This document shows positions 35,660-47,918 of a DNA stretch of 64,000 bases, piece after piece. Origin of the DNA: Citrus sinensis. Lineage: Eukaryota; Streptophyta; Magnoliopsida; Sapindales; Rutaceae. Each line of letters opens with the position of its first letter. The stretch's first letter is position 1. A program made the position numbers and the translations under genes. The notes under the pieces are model-generated. The model saw nothing but the letters and a program-made list of their open reading frames with translations, did not search any database and was not told where the DNA came from. The stretch covers positions 930,001-994,000 of the forward strand of contig NC_068556.1 of assembly GCF_022201045.2 (NCBI RefSeq), in the 5' to 3' direction.

Positions 35660-38600
35660 ATGAAACCCAGATACAGAACCAGCCTGTCCCTTGTTATCTT
35701 CATCTTGTTCACTCTCTATTTGCCAGATATCACCACCTCTTCATCATCATCAAGAACCAAATGCAAAGCGTGGTTGGTACAATCAATACCCACGGACATG
35801 CCCCACCTGCCTCGTGTTCCTGGAATTGTTTCTTCTGGTAAACGAAATGAAACTAAAAAATGTCTATCTCTTCAATTTTTTTTTTTAATTTTAATTTGTT
35901 GTTATTGGGTGTTTGATTGTGTGTTTAAAAGGGAATGTGTTGAAGTGGTTGGCTGGTAACTCTACAAAGAGACTTGATATAATAGCTCAGTATTGGCAAC
36001 TAATTGCACGTCCAAATAATTCTCGTTCTGGGGATTATGGTTACTCTGAAGATGATATGAAGAGATTTGGTGCACAAGAAGGCTTTGATGTTTATAAGTC
36101 CATTGAGAATGCTGCTGACCGTAATGTCAGAGTCAGGTATTTTATTTGTCATTTTAGTTTAGTTAGAATTCGAGTAAGATTCAATATTTTTTGAAAAAAT
36201 TTGAGTAGGATTCTAAACAGCCTTCTGTAATCTCATAGGTTTACAAATCTTTCATAAATAAGTTTTCAGTTCATATCCCTTTGGTAACTATCTTTGTTCT
36301 GAATTTGAATCTTTTTTCAGGCTACTACAGCACTTAGGGGTATATCCCGACTTCACTACTGAAGCATCTAATCTTGCTTCAGGTAGAAAAAATGTGGAAA
36401 ATGTGACTCTATTACTTGGTGATTGGTGGGGTTCAGGCATTGTCCATGCCAAAGTTTGGATATCAGATTGCCGTGATGTGTATATTGGATCTGCTAATAA
36501 TGACTGGAAATCTCTAACTCAGGTACTTGTGTATGCAATGCAATGAGTTAATATTTTATGGGGAAGTAGAAGAGGTTGAAACTTTGTTCTTTTTTGGGGC
36601 CTCAACTAATTGATTAAGGAAAAACCAGAATCTCAATTTGTTTCTAATGCATATAACACATGCTTTTGAGACTTCAGGAGTCTGCTTCTGTGGGGTTACA
36701 GTGTCATCGATAGTCCTGAATCTTGATCATCGCATGGTTGCAGGTGAAGGAAGTTGGAATTTATCTTGTTGGTTGTCCAACAATAGCAAAAAAGGTTGAG
36801 GTTTACTTTGAAAATCTTTGGACACTTTCGTCTCTTAATTCTTCAACTTATACAAGAACTGTATCAGACCAACAATGGCAGGCTAATAGAACAGTTCCCT
36901 GCTGGTCTCATTTTCTTGATCCTAAGGGTAGGTGCAGGTACGTCAGAGAGTTCATTTGAAAACCTTGATGATCTTGAGCTCTTGTCTGGAGGAAAGTTTT
37001 GATATTTTGAAGAACTCTGCAATCTGATTTTGCTTTTCTTATCTGATGTTAGTAGATACTTCATTTTCTTCTATTATTGAGTGTTATCCTATATACTTAG
37101 AAAAGTGTTCTCAGGTTTTGATGCAACTGGCATAATTTCAGTGGATACGTGTTTAGTAGTATTAACAAAATCTTTTAATTTTCTTTGATTTTCATTTTGT
37201 TGAGATGTGTGGACTAATCATGTTTCGGAACATGGCTCTATGATTCTGTAGTAGTTTAGTATTCTCTCTGATGCATCTCAGCATGGATAAAGACATTGAT
37301 GTTGACTCTAAGCCAGTAATTTTGTGCAATAGCAGTGAAAATTGATCTAGTTTCTGTGCAACTTAGTGGTTGTCTTAGACCTTTCTGAGGTTGACCGATA
37401 TGGGTGCACAATATCTGGTGCAGTCACAGCTTATGTACAATTGATATATATTGCAAGTAAGAAGCAATTTAATTAAACAAAACCCATTTTTCTATCTAGA
37501 AAAAGGAAACAGTGTCAATTTCACCCATTTACTGGGATGCATCGGAATGCAGTATAAGCGGAAAAATACTAGCAGTTTGATAAAACAGTTGAAAGTTGAT
37601 GATTTATGTACAGGTCACCTCTCCCTCCAGTTCTTGAGGTTCCTCATGTGGAAGGCTACCCTATACTGTCAGACCCTTATATGTTCCGAGAGACAATGGA
37701 GACTCCTGGAAGCAATTATTCTACTTTGCAACCTCATTACAGCTACCTCTCATTTGCTCCCCCAGAGGTAATTGAACAATTACTTCGTTGGTATGCTTGC
37801 ACTCGCACAAACACATTCACATATAAACATTTTTCATATGCTCACCACAAAATCTAAAGAATCATTTAGAAATTGGTTGTCATTTTGCTCCTTCAAGCTT
37901 ATCATTTAGAATGGAATTAAATCCACTGATATGTATGCCTATAAAGATCAATTTACATCCCAAACAAAAGTTAGGGGGGAAAAAAAAAGAGAGAGGGAGA
38001 GGGAGAGAGAGAACGTAGACAAAATGTTCAAATATTCATGTCTACCTTATTTCTGGCAAGCAGCTATCATTTGGCAAGTATATGGCTGATGAACAAGCTT
38101 GGGTGGATACAATCAAATCTGTAGGAACCAGAGCTACACTTAGGATTAGTACAATGGATTGGCTTGGTCAATCCCAATATTTGAAGCAAACTGTTTATTG
38201 GTCAGCACTTTCCTCTGCAGTTTCAGAGGTAATTTCTGACATCATCAGTTTTAAGTATCCTTTTACTGTACTGTCAAATTTAGTTGTTTAATACTAGTGA
38301 TGTTTATGAACCACTAGGTTGTCTTCTCCAAGCATGCGAATGTGAAGATACTAGTAGCATATTGGGCACATTTTATCAACAACACAGATGAGTATCTCAA
38401 GTCTCTTCTATACTCCAATGTCCTTTGCAATTCTTCGAAGTACAACAAATGTTCTGGCAAAGTTGAGATCAAATACTATAAGGTGCCAGGATACAACTTG
38501 ACAGGACCTGCCATTCAAAATGGAAGCAATACTGGAAATATTTATCCAGGCTTTACGAGAGTCAATCATGGAAAATATGCAGTGAGTGATTCACGAGCTC

Positions 38601-38782
38601 ATATCGGAACAAGCAACCTTGTGTGGGATTACTTCTATACAACAGCTGGTGTCAGCTTTGGAACATACAATCCTGCGATTGTTTCACAGCTTCAAGAGAT
38701 CTTTGATGCTGACTGGAACTCACCATATGCTTTTCCTGTCGAAGAGTTGGGTGACGGCCATGCTCATGCTTCTAGCATTTAA
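35660..38782 (+). CDS. Phospholipase D-family protein with two HKD motifs (PLD3/4-like)
   Basis: Seven exons (35660-35837, 35932-36136, 36321-36522, 36744-36937, 37614-37767, 38064-38228, 38318-38782) join in phase to 520 residues. A hydrophobic N-terminal segment (SLVIFILFTLYLP, residues about 10-22) acts as a signal peptide or anchor. The first HKD motif is HAKVWISDCRDVYIGSAN and the second is HGKYAVSDSRAHIGTSN. Both keep the His, Lys and Asp needed for the phospho-enzyme mechanism. There is no C2 or PX/PH domain, so it is not a classical plant PLD. The layout matches animal PLD3/PLD4 and viral K4-like proteins, which sit in the secretory or lysosomal pathway and, in animals, work as 5' exonucleases on single-stranded nucleic acid. 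Many N-glycosylation sequons (for example NNS, NSS, NRT, NYS, NTT-like) fit a lumenal protein. The substrate in plants is not known to me. It is not part of the conserved neighbourhood recalled from Arabidopsis. Confidence 0.9.
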
Positions 38783-39599
38783 ATGCTTGCTATTGTTTCT
38801 CAATTTAAAGTCAGTTCAACCTGTATCTTGCCCTAGTAACTGTACATGGATGAGTTGATCATAGTTTCATTTTCTTTTCTTGTTAACAGCATAGTTGTAT
38901 TTGCTTTGCAGTAGATGCTTCCTAGCTTGGTACTAATTTCATTTATTTGAGAATTGACTATAATGAACAAAATAATGGTTGCATAAGCCTAATCTCCATG
39001 CTTCTAGTTCTTTTCTACTCTCTAATTTACACAAACAACGACACTATAGTCTTCAAATTGATTGCAAAATTTGTATTTTAACAGTCATAGCACTTATCAA
39101 CAATCGCGTCACCTATGAGGCAAATTGTTGCGTTTATTATTAATTTATCCATATTATTAAATAAGTAGCATGTACCCATATTAATTTATCACATTAACGC
39201 AATTCTAATTTTGTATTTTGTACTTTGAATGTCTTGTTCAACCGCAAAATTTTGAAAGTAGATTCAATCCTAATATCCCATATGTAAATTGTAATATAAA
39301 ATTGAAAAAATTACAACTATATTTTATCATAAAAGAAATAATTAATTTAGACAAAATTGATGATTATTTTGCAATAAGTTCTTTCATTTTTTATTGTTTT
39401 TTTGAGCCCATGTTGGCCCAAAAGGAAAAACCCTATGAACCAAAAACCTCGAATCAAAAATTGACCAATCAGTCAACAAATCGGACGGTGGAGATCGCTT
39501 CTTCAGGCTCAAAGAGTAGAAGAGTCACCCAAACACAGTAAAAACAGAGACGAGAACAAGGCGCCTTCTTCAGCAAAATCCGAGCTTTCAAGTGGAAAA
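38783..39599. other. Spacer between PLD-like and hydrolase genes
   Basis: It contains the PLD-like 3' UTR, AT-rich spacer and the leader of the next gene. An ORF at 39218-39541 is AT-driven and overlaps the leader. I do not regard it as coding. Confidence 0.45.
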
Positions 39600-42500
39600 A
39601 TGCAGAGAATCAAATCTTTGTTAAGAATAAAGCATTCATTTAAACAAGTAGCGTTTGTGTCTCATCAACAGAGAAGCTTTTCTGCTTTACCGGATTACTC
39701 GTCAAATGATTATCTTCAAGACCAGGTCTCTTTACATTTACCCAAAGCCTCTTTTTTTTTTCCCCAATAATCGTGTTATTTTTGTATTTATATTGTTATT
39801 CATTACATAACCATTTAAGTTTCGGAGCCAACCCTTCATTTTATTTGAAAAAGTTTTTTTTTTTTTTTTAACTCAATGTATGGTTCAGCTTACTTCACTG
39901 TTGTGATTTCTTAATTCATCAAATTATGTTATTTTTGCGTTCATATTCCTATTGATAGTGTACACAATTAAGTTTTAGAGGCCACTCTTCATTTTCTCCA
40001 TAGAAGGTTAATTTTTTTAAAATCAACGTATTCTTCTATTTTTTCTGCAAGTTTTCTTTGTTTGTGTGTGACATCAATTCATTATATTAGTATTCATAAA
40101 ATACCCACTTCAGTTTTAGAGGTAACTCTTCATTTTCTTTGAAAAAGATTAAATGTTGGCTTCTATTTGATCTTTAAGTTATATTATTTGTCAGTGTCTG
40201 TTTTTTAAATCGAATTAATTACATAAAAAGTTTGTTACTTTACTGTAAAAAGTTTTACTTTGTAAATTTAGGTCTTAGTTGAAGGAAGAGCTAAGTCAAG
40301 AGCAGCTATTCTCAACAGACCCTCTAATCTGAATGCTCTTAATACTTCTATGGTTTGTTCTCTTTACTATTTTGTTTAATCCATACATATGTACAGACTA
40401 GGAAGCCGTTAATATATTGGGGTTTTAATGGCTGATTTTTATCTTATTGATAGGTGGGTAGGCTGAAGCGATTGTATGAATCATGGGAAGAAAACCCGGA
40501 CATTGGGTTCGTCTTGATGAAGGTATATAGTTTCTCTTTGTATGTTTTGAAGCTATCTTAGTTTTGTTCTTGAAATCATGTATTTTTCAGCTTCGTGGAG
40601 GTGTTAGATGAGAGCATAACAATTTGAGAGTATTGTGTTTTTTATTCTAAAGCCTATTACTTGATGTTTCAAGGAGATACTTATTATCGTGATAGACGTA
40701 ATGACATTTGTAGTTGCAATTTTATGTATGTCTCATTTAATATCTACATGGAAATGTTCTTAAAATTGGATTTCAGCACGCATCTCATGCTTCAATTTTG
40801 GCAATAGTTTTACTCTAAGCTTTATCTTGAATTTTTTGAAGGGCGCTGGCAGGGCTTTCTGCTCTGGTGGGGATGTCATCGCTCTTTATCAGTTACTTAA
40901 TGAAGGTGGATTACTATTCAATCTTTTCTGAATGTATATTCATCAATATTGACTCTATTTACTTACTAGTTTCATTATCTGCCAGTAAATTTAAATGACT
41001 ACCGGTCACTTGGGTAGAAATTATTTTCCTATGCATAACTGATCAGTTGCTGTTAGTCTTCTGTTTTGGTTTCAAACATGTCATAAAATTTTATTCGGTT
41101 TTTTTTTTTTAATTAGAAAAAAATGTTCTTGTAGTTTGCATAAGAAAGTTACTTGTGTACTTCTCTGACTATTTGCTTTATTGCAGGAAAATTTGAAGAC
41201 TTTAAAAATTTTTTTGAGACGTTATATCAGTTTGTATACCTTCAAGGAACATTTGTAAAGCCACATGTGAGAGTTCACCCTTTTCTAGATTTCATTGTTG
41301 AGATATAGTTTAGCGCTTTAGGTATTTTATCTAAGATATTGAGCCCTGATCTTTATAACTTGGGATAATGGCAAATCCTTGGATGTTCTTTTTCTAGTAA
41401 CTTTCTTCTTTTCTTGCATAATTTAACTTTCTGTAACTGTTTAACTGTACTGCCTGTCTAATGGAAACTTGTACAGGTGGCTATATTGGATGGTATCACA
41501 ATGGGATGTGGAGCTGGGATTTCGCTGCAGGGGATGTATCGTGTGGTCACTGATAAAACTGTATGTGACTGGCTCTATATTTCAGCAAATGTAATTATTA
41601 CTATTAGAAATCACAATCAGATACCTTCCTATTGATGCTGTGTTCTTTGTCGAAGGACTTTTAGAAATGGGCCTTCTGGTGTATGTGATTCATATACAGT
41701 CACCATCTTCTTCAAAATTCTCTCAAGAAAATGTCTTACTTATGCCTAAAATTTACAGGTTTTTTCTAATCCAGAGACTCAAATGGGGTTCCATCCCGAT
41801 GCAGGGGCTTCGTTTTATCTGTCTCACCTGCCTGGTTACTTAGGTGAGGTCCATCTCTTTCAGCTTTGAGGATGCAATTGTTTGCAAAATTGCTGAAGTA
41901 CTTTGATATATGTTAGTTTTCATTTTCTTTTATGTACATCTATAACTGCTGAAGTAGGGAAATGCTTCCATTTTGCCTACTCTTCTTTGGGTTTTGTTTC
42001 TTTCAGGAGAGTACTTGGCTCTAACTGGAGAAAAGCTCAATGGTGTAGAAATGATTGCTTGTGGTCTTGCCACCCATTATACGTTAAATGGGGTTCGTTA
42101 TACTGCACTTTATTTTACTTCACTCTGTGTTTCTTCTCTTTGTTACTCTTCATATGCAGCGTATAATTGTTTTCTAAGTCTCCCTGACAGAGACTTCCAC
42201 TGGTTGAGGAACGAGTTGGAAAATTAATCACAGATGATCCTTCAATCATAGAGACTTCTCTTGCTCAATATGGTGACCTTGTCTCTCTAGATAGGGAGAG
42301 TGTTCTTCGCAAGTAAGGTTCCAGGATAGTTTTCTTACTTCTGCCACCTGCCTCACATGGCATCAATTTATTATCTCTTACACAAAAGCTGATGCTTTGG
42401 TGATGTTCATGATTAAAATTCTGAATTATTTATTTACCCTTTTCTCTTGTTTGGTTTCAGGATTGAGACAATTGATAAATGTTTCAGTCATGACACAATC

Positions 42501-43702
42501 GAGGAAATTATTGATGCTTTGGTTGGTTTTATTGGTTATTATTATTATTATTATTATTTTTCCCTTCATTGATTTAGTAAAACTTCATAAACTGAGAAAA
42601 AAATGATTAAAGATAGAAAAAGAAAACTTCCATTGAACACTTGTAATGTCTTCACCAAGTGGAGAGATTTGCTTTTGCCAGCTAAATAGTTAGAAACCGA
42701 CTCATATATTTTGCAAATGAGCATTACAAGTTAAATCAGATTAGGTATTTGGATTTGATCTATGAAAGACTAATAAAGACTTTCCGTGCTGCCTTTGGAA
42801 TCTGGCTTCAAAAAATTGTCCTCATGAGTTGTATCTGGATGCTTCAAAGTTGAAAACTTGATTTCCACTAGAGCTTGAAGTTATCGTTTTCAGGTCTCAC
42901 TAGAAGTTAGCAATTTACACCACTTGTTGAAATGTGGGAATCAGTAATAACCGTGCACTGCACTCCAACATGTGTTGGGCAAGTTGGTTTTGCCTCGTAA
43001 CAAAGATAACATTGATAGAGGAAGCAAATTTAATTTTCATCTGGTTGATTAAGTATTTATTTTACTTGTTGTCATTGTCCATGTGCTCAGGAAAATGAGG
43101 CAGCTTCCTCTTATGATGTATGGTGCAGAAAAGCTGTTGAAAAACTGAAAGAGGCATCTCCATTGAGCTTGAAAGTTACTTTACAATCAGTAAGGCTTCT
43201 TTCCTTGTATCTCCATTCAGTTGCCATTTGGCTTATTACCAGCCTGACTTAAGTTTCTCTTGCTGCATTCAGATACGAGAAGGTAGATTCCAATCTCTTG
43301 ATCAGTGTTTGGTACGCGAATATCGCATAACCCTCAATGGGATCTCCAAAAAGGTCTCAAATGACTTCTGTGAGGTAAATAGACATTTCAAAAGTTTGAC
43401 GTAGGAGACACTTTTAAATCTCTTACTGATCTTACCACTTGAATTCACTTGTCTATAGGGCATTCGGGCTCGGTTAGTGGATAAAGATTTTGCACCTAAG
43501 GTAAATTCTTTCACCATCCCATTTTAGCTATATTTACTTCTTCCGAGCTTGCTTAAATTGGGTTGTAATTTCAAATATGCAGTGGGATCCTCCAAGTTTA
43601 GCAGATGTGAGCAAAGATATGGTCGACTGCTATTTCTCCCCATTTGATGAGTTGGAGCCTGAACTGCAGCTGCCCACGGCGTTGCGAGAACCTTACATCT
43701 GA
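39600..43702 (+). CDS. 3-hydroxyisobutyryl-CoA hydrolase-like protein, mitochondrial
   Basis: Fourteen exons (39600-39725, 40272-40352, 40454-40522, 40842-40905, 41187-41266, 41477-41560, 41759-41843, 42007-42092, 42191-42312, 42461-42521, 43091-43189, 43273-43374, 43459-43500, 43583-43702) join in phase to 406 residues. A basic, Arg/Ser-rich N terminus (MQRIKSLLRIKHSFKQ..QQRSFSALP) looks like a mitochondrial presequence. The crotonase fold shows oxyanion-hole motifs AGRAFCSGGD and GITMGCGAGIS. The catalytic-loop motif FSNPETQMGFHPDAGASFYL keeps the Glu and Asp expected for HIBYL-CoA hydrolases, which distinguishes it from enoyl-CoA hydratases. The likely reaction is thioester hydrolysis of 3-hydroxyisobutyryl-CoA or a related acyl-CoA in valine breakdown. 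From memory it corresponds to At4g31810, which in Arabidopsis lies next to NPY1. Acceptor and donor sites are canonical throughout. Confidence 0.94.
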
Positions 43703-44464
43703 GATAGATTTATACATTTTGAAGCAAGAATGCTGAAATTTTGTCGTTGTCATCTGTTCTAATCAACCTGTGCCATTTTTCATTTTTTGGTTATACATAT
43801 TGAAAATTTTGGAATATAATTTGTTGTAATTGCATATTACCTTAGGCCTTGGATGTTCGATAAGATGTTCTCTTGATTATTTTATACAATAATTTTAAGC
43901 AACCCTTTGAAATTTATTTCCTCTGCCTAGATGTGAGAATGAGTATAAATAAATAATAAATTTATAGGAGATTTGTTAAACCATAATTGGATTTTGAACT
44001 ATGATAAGAATTTCAACAGCTGCAGATGAAGGCCCCAGGCTTAAGCTTTGACCTTGATAACATGATATGACAATCAGGTGCACAACGCACCCCCGTGCGT
44101 GACAATACGCTTGTCAAGATTCAAACAAGGGAACTGAGTGCGACAGTCATGCTGATCACTTCCCACAAGTTAGATGCCACAAGTCCCCACAAATTCAATA
44201 GCTAACTTTGTTACAAACTCTTTCATGGCCAGATATTAATATCAATATGCTGAGACCTATATTTTAGCCAGGAAAATAGAGGATTCATTAGGAAAAAGAA
44301 GCTAGCTGCTGTTGAACCGACAGCTTTGGTACTTTTAGATGTCATGCACTTGGACTCGATATAGATTGTTAAGCTAAACAACTGCTTTCTATAGATTCTC
44401 AGTTATCTCAGAACTTTCACATACACACACCTAAGACTAGGTTAAAAAGAATTCTATAAACATT
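43703..44464. other. Hydrolase 3' region and spacer
   Basis: It holds the 3' UTR of the hydrolase and spacer that may derive from the 3' flank of the duplicated NRPD2 copy. No coding potential is seen. Confidence 0.4.
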
Positions 44465-47400
44465 TTATACCGCCGCCATGGAAACTCCAGAGAGCTGTGT
44501 GTCAAACTTCAAAGTGATGCCCATACTGAAAGAAAGTTCTTGACTAAGTAACTTGGCCCCGTAAGGTACATTAGCCTTAATGATGTCATCAGCAGAATTA
44601 CAAATACGACAATAGGGGCCTCAAACCTTGCACCCACGACCCAACACTCGTTGGATCACATTTGCAAATATTCATGCATTTTCCGCAAATGCAACTGATA
44701 GGAGTCACTCAGTGTAAACAGGCGTTCATGCTGTAAACAGGCATTCATGCAAGTTGGTCAATGCACCACGGGCTACAATACGACAATAGGGGCCTCAAAC
44801 CTTGCACCCACCACCCACCACTCGTTGGATCACATTTGCAACATTCTTGCATTTTCTGCAAATGCATCTGATAGGTGTCACTCAGCTTAAACAGGCGTTC
44901 ATGCAAGTTGCCCGATGCACCATGGGCTATAAGACAGTCACACTTCATCTCACCAAACTCGATCCCACCAAATCGCTTCCTGTCTGCCACTGGCCGTCCG
45001 GTAAGGGGTTGGAATGACCCAGTGTTTCGGAATTTTACTTTGTCCTCAGACATGTGAATAAATTGCTGGTAAAATGTTATCCATGTAAATATGAGTGAAC
45101 GAACCACTTAACCAGTTCGGCCATCATAAAGTCTCCCTGTTCCCCATTTGGAAAATCCAGCCCTTTCACGTATGTACAGCAAATGAATGCTATCCAGTCC
45201 ATGGGACACTCAAACAAACAAAACAGAAAGTAATGCTTGAATATGAAAGTAATTCCGCTGTTTCTGGCCCCAATGCAATTTAGCAACTGAGACACAAAAC
45301 TGAAACAAAATAGAATCTAAAAGATGACGAGCCAAAAGCTGGATAAACAACGAAGTAGGGAAAAAAAAAAAAGAAAAACAATTTGTTTAGGCACAGAACA
45401 CTCTTGCAATTTCATGATGCATACTCAGCCACCAAAATCCAAATAAGAAAATTTCTTATTTGCTATGACACACTGCAGTAATAGCATAAAAATCAATACT
45501 TGCAAGTAATCACAGTTACCTCTGATGTTGCTCAGTGATGACCCCACCAGTGGAAGTGGCAAAAGGAGTGGCATAACTCATCAAGCCATCACAGGCCCCC
45601 TTTCCTAAAGCAGCCTCTAAAAGTTGAGCAGGAGTTTGCCTTGAAGGAAAAGCATGTGGATTTTAACAATGCCTTGTATCGTAAAAGGGAAATTTTATTG
45701 ACTCTAGAAAACCTAATACACCCTTCTGCCCATGCATGCTTGAGAACTTGTCTCCAAGACAAGCGGAATGAACCTGCATTATGAAATCCAAAAAATCATA
45801 AATATTAATGAAGGGGGGCACTTTTTAGGGTGGATTCACCAACCAGAAGGCCGTCTCAATAATTCAAAACCAGACCAAGTTTAAGCAAATTTAAATGAAC
45901 ATTTACTACACCTTGATGATATCTTGCATTTTTGTACAATTTTTCTTGTTTCCATTCACACACACTGCCATCTTCAACATGCACATAATATAGAAAATTA
46001 CAAGTAAACGAGGTCGTGTGAATGTTTGCATACATATATGAAAATGAAAATAGTGATTCAGGTGAAATACCATATTGACTGACTGTCTGATAGATACCAC
46101 AGCAAAATTCTTTCCATCATCATTAGAAGATAGCAAAACTTTCAAAACCAATCCCCGTTCGGTGTGCTTCAATTTTATACTGTGATCAGCCCCAATTTCT
46201 GCATATTTTCCGATCACAATGTCACCACTCTAGAGGTTAACATCAACACAAGGAAATCCATCATTATCTAGGCTGTCAGCACGGCCAACTTTACTTTGTA
46301 TCTTTCCGAAGTTCAACATATCATCAGATGGCCGGCTCTTCACCTGTATATCTTTGTTATCGACCTCAGCCTTGTAACTTTCAGATCGAAACACGCCGCA
46401 CTCCAGAGAGGCCTGGTTCATAACCAGGGAGTCCTCTTGGTTGTATCCCAAGTGGACGTTCACAGCCACATTGGCATTCTACCCATTATCGAGCTCTGGC
46501 CTTGACAGATTATGGCCATAACCTGGTCTTCCGAGACAATCGGAAATCAATATCCAAAAAAGAGGCCTCTGAGGATAAAACAGCTGCTGCAATAGAGTAT
46601 CCACTCTGATGTTTGGATTGGTTGTTGGAAAACCAATGGCCTGAGGAGAATGCTTCTGGGACTGATAAAGGACCCAACCTTGCATGGTCATGGTTTGCAA
46701 ATGGGATGGGATAATCCCACAGCTCAATCCTAGCAAGAACGACATGTCAAGTTCACAGTGAATGAACTTAATGGGTTTCTCTATTCAATCTCCTTTAAAA
46801 GTTATTTAATGCCCCATGCAGTACAACAATCTTCCTCTTCTTCAGTTCCAACAAGCTCTACTATTCCGTGGACAAGGATTGGAAGGATTCGTTTTTCCCT
46901 TCCAAAGATTTAACAGCTAGATTGGTACTAAGGTTCTAAACACGTAAATTTCAAAGTTATCATCATCTGAGAGGTGTACAGAAAATTCGTCAAGCCACAT
47001 GGAATGACGTGTAATCTTGGGATTAATTAAATATCCCCATAAATTAATTCACTACAGATATAGCATTAATGAAATTAACCATACATGAAAACAAATAGAG
47101 AAGGGAGTTGTAACAAAAATACACAGCATTGTTAAAGAAAAATAAGAAAGCTTCAAACTCACCTTCTCTGCACCTTTGATAGAAAAGTAACCCCCATGAT
47201 CAAAATCACAATCACCTTTCTCTGCTCCCTTCATCCAGCAGAGGTCAGACTTCACCATCAGAGGAATCCTCCCAAGTATGATGTCCGTAGTTTCCTCAAT
47301 TAGAACCTCCTTCTGAATAAATTGTTCTCTTCTAGTTTTGAAATTGCCACTTATGACACGTTTTTAAGTGTGTACCTGACAAAGTACAATGATGCAACAA

Positions 47401-47918
47401 GATGTAAGTAATTAAAAGGCAGAAAGACAAGAATAAAAATATCACACCCAAAGAAATGCCATTTTATCAATAGAAAAACTAACAGCACTTTTTATTCACC
47501 TGAAGTTAACGTTAACTTTCATCCAGGGTGAATATGTCATATTCTGCAACTTTGCATGCCAAGGAAGCATGTCCTGCACGTCGCCTCTTTCACCAGCAAA
47601 AAAACTAGGCTTATCAAGAGTGACCTGCCCAAATCTCATCGAAGCATATCGCCACTGACCCTCTCCTTTCTTTGATGGATCCTAACCAGGCTCAACTACA
47701 GTCACACCAAAAGAATCAAAGGCTGTCTGGAGACCATTTTTAATAAACTCATTGTATGAGTTGATCTGGTGACTAACCAGACCGTATTCCTTAAAAAAAG
47801 ACATTACTGCCTTCCTACAGAATGTTTTCAAAAACTCCTCCCCAAGATCATGTATGCTGCTTGGATCTGTAAATTCATTATCATCTTGAACTGAAAACTT
47901 TTCATCCTTACTACTCAT
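44465..47918 (-). pseudogene. Broken copy of NRPD2/NRPE2 (Pol IV/V second-largest subunit)
   Basis: Minus-strand blocks follow the order of the plant-specific RNA polymerase IV/V second subunit. The N terminus is at 47918-47522 (GEEFLKTFCRKAVMSFFKEY). Next, 47374-47160 (VKSDLCWMKG, DCDFDHGGYF) is followed by a retained intron. Then come 46870-46800 (ELVGTEEEEDCCTAWG), 46745-46230 (TTNPNIRVDTL, VNVHLGYNQEDSLVMN), 46217-46070 (GADHSIKLKHTERG), 45765-45525 (GDKFSSMHGQKGV, QTPAQLLEAALGKG) and 45160-44465 (HMSEDKVKFRNTG, ADRKRFGG, ending KFDTQLSGVSMAAV). Damage includes an in-frame TAG at 47682-47684, another stop near 45102, several frame breaks, loss of a large middle part (roughly 400 or more residues between the 47160 and 46870 blocks) and a C-terminal internal duplication. 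Introns remain, including a 5' leader intron with its acceptor near 47980, so it came from DNA duplication rather than from mRNA. A functional parent should lie elsewhere in the genome. Confidence 0.9.
44604..44932. repeat. Tandem internal duplication in the NRPD2 pseudogene
   Basis: Unit A (44604-44777) and unit B (44778-44932) both start ATACGACAATAGGGGCCTCA and encode, on the minus strand, the zinc-ribbon-like end region (HLQKMQ..NVIQR..PYCR). Unit A carries an extra nested 19-base duplication (GTAAACAGGC[G/A]TTCATGC). The units have diverged by several substitutions. Confidence 0.85.

Noticed and set aside
45095-45283. Plus-strand ORFs across the NRPD2 copy
   Set aside because: They are antisense shadows of the minus-strand pseudogene blocks.
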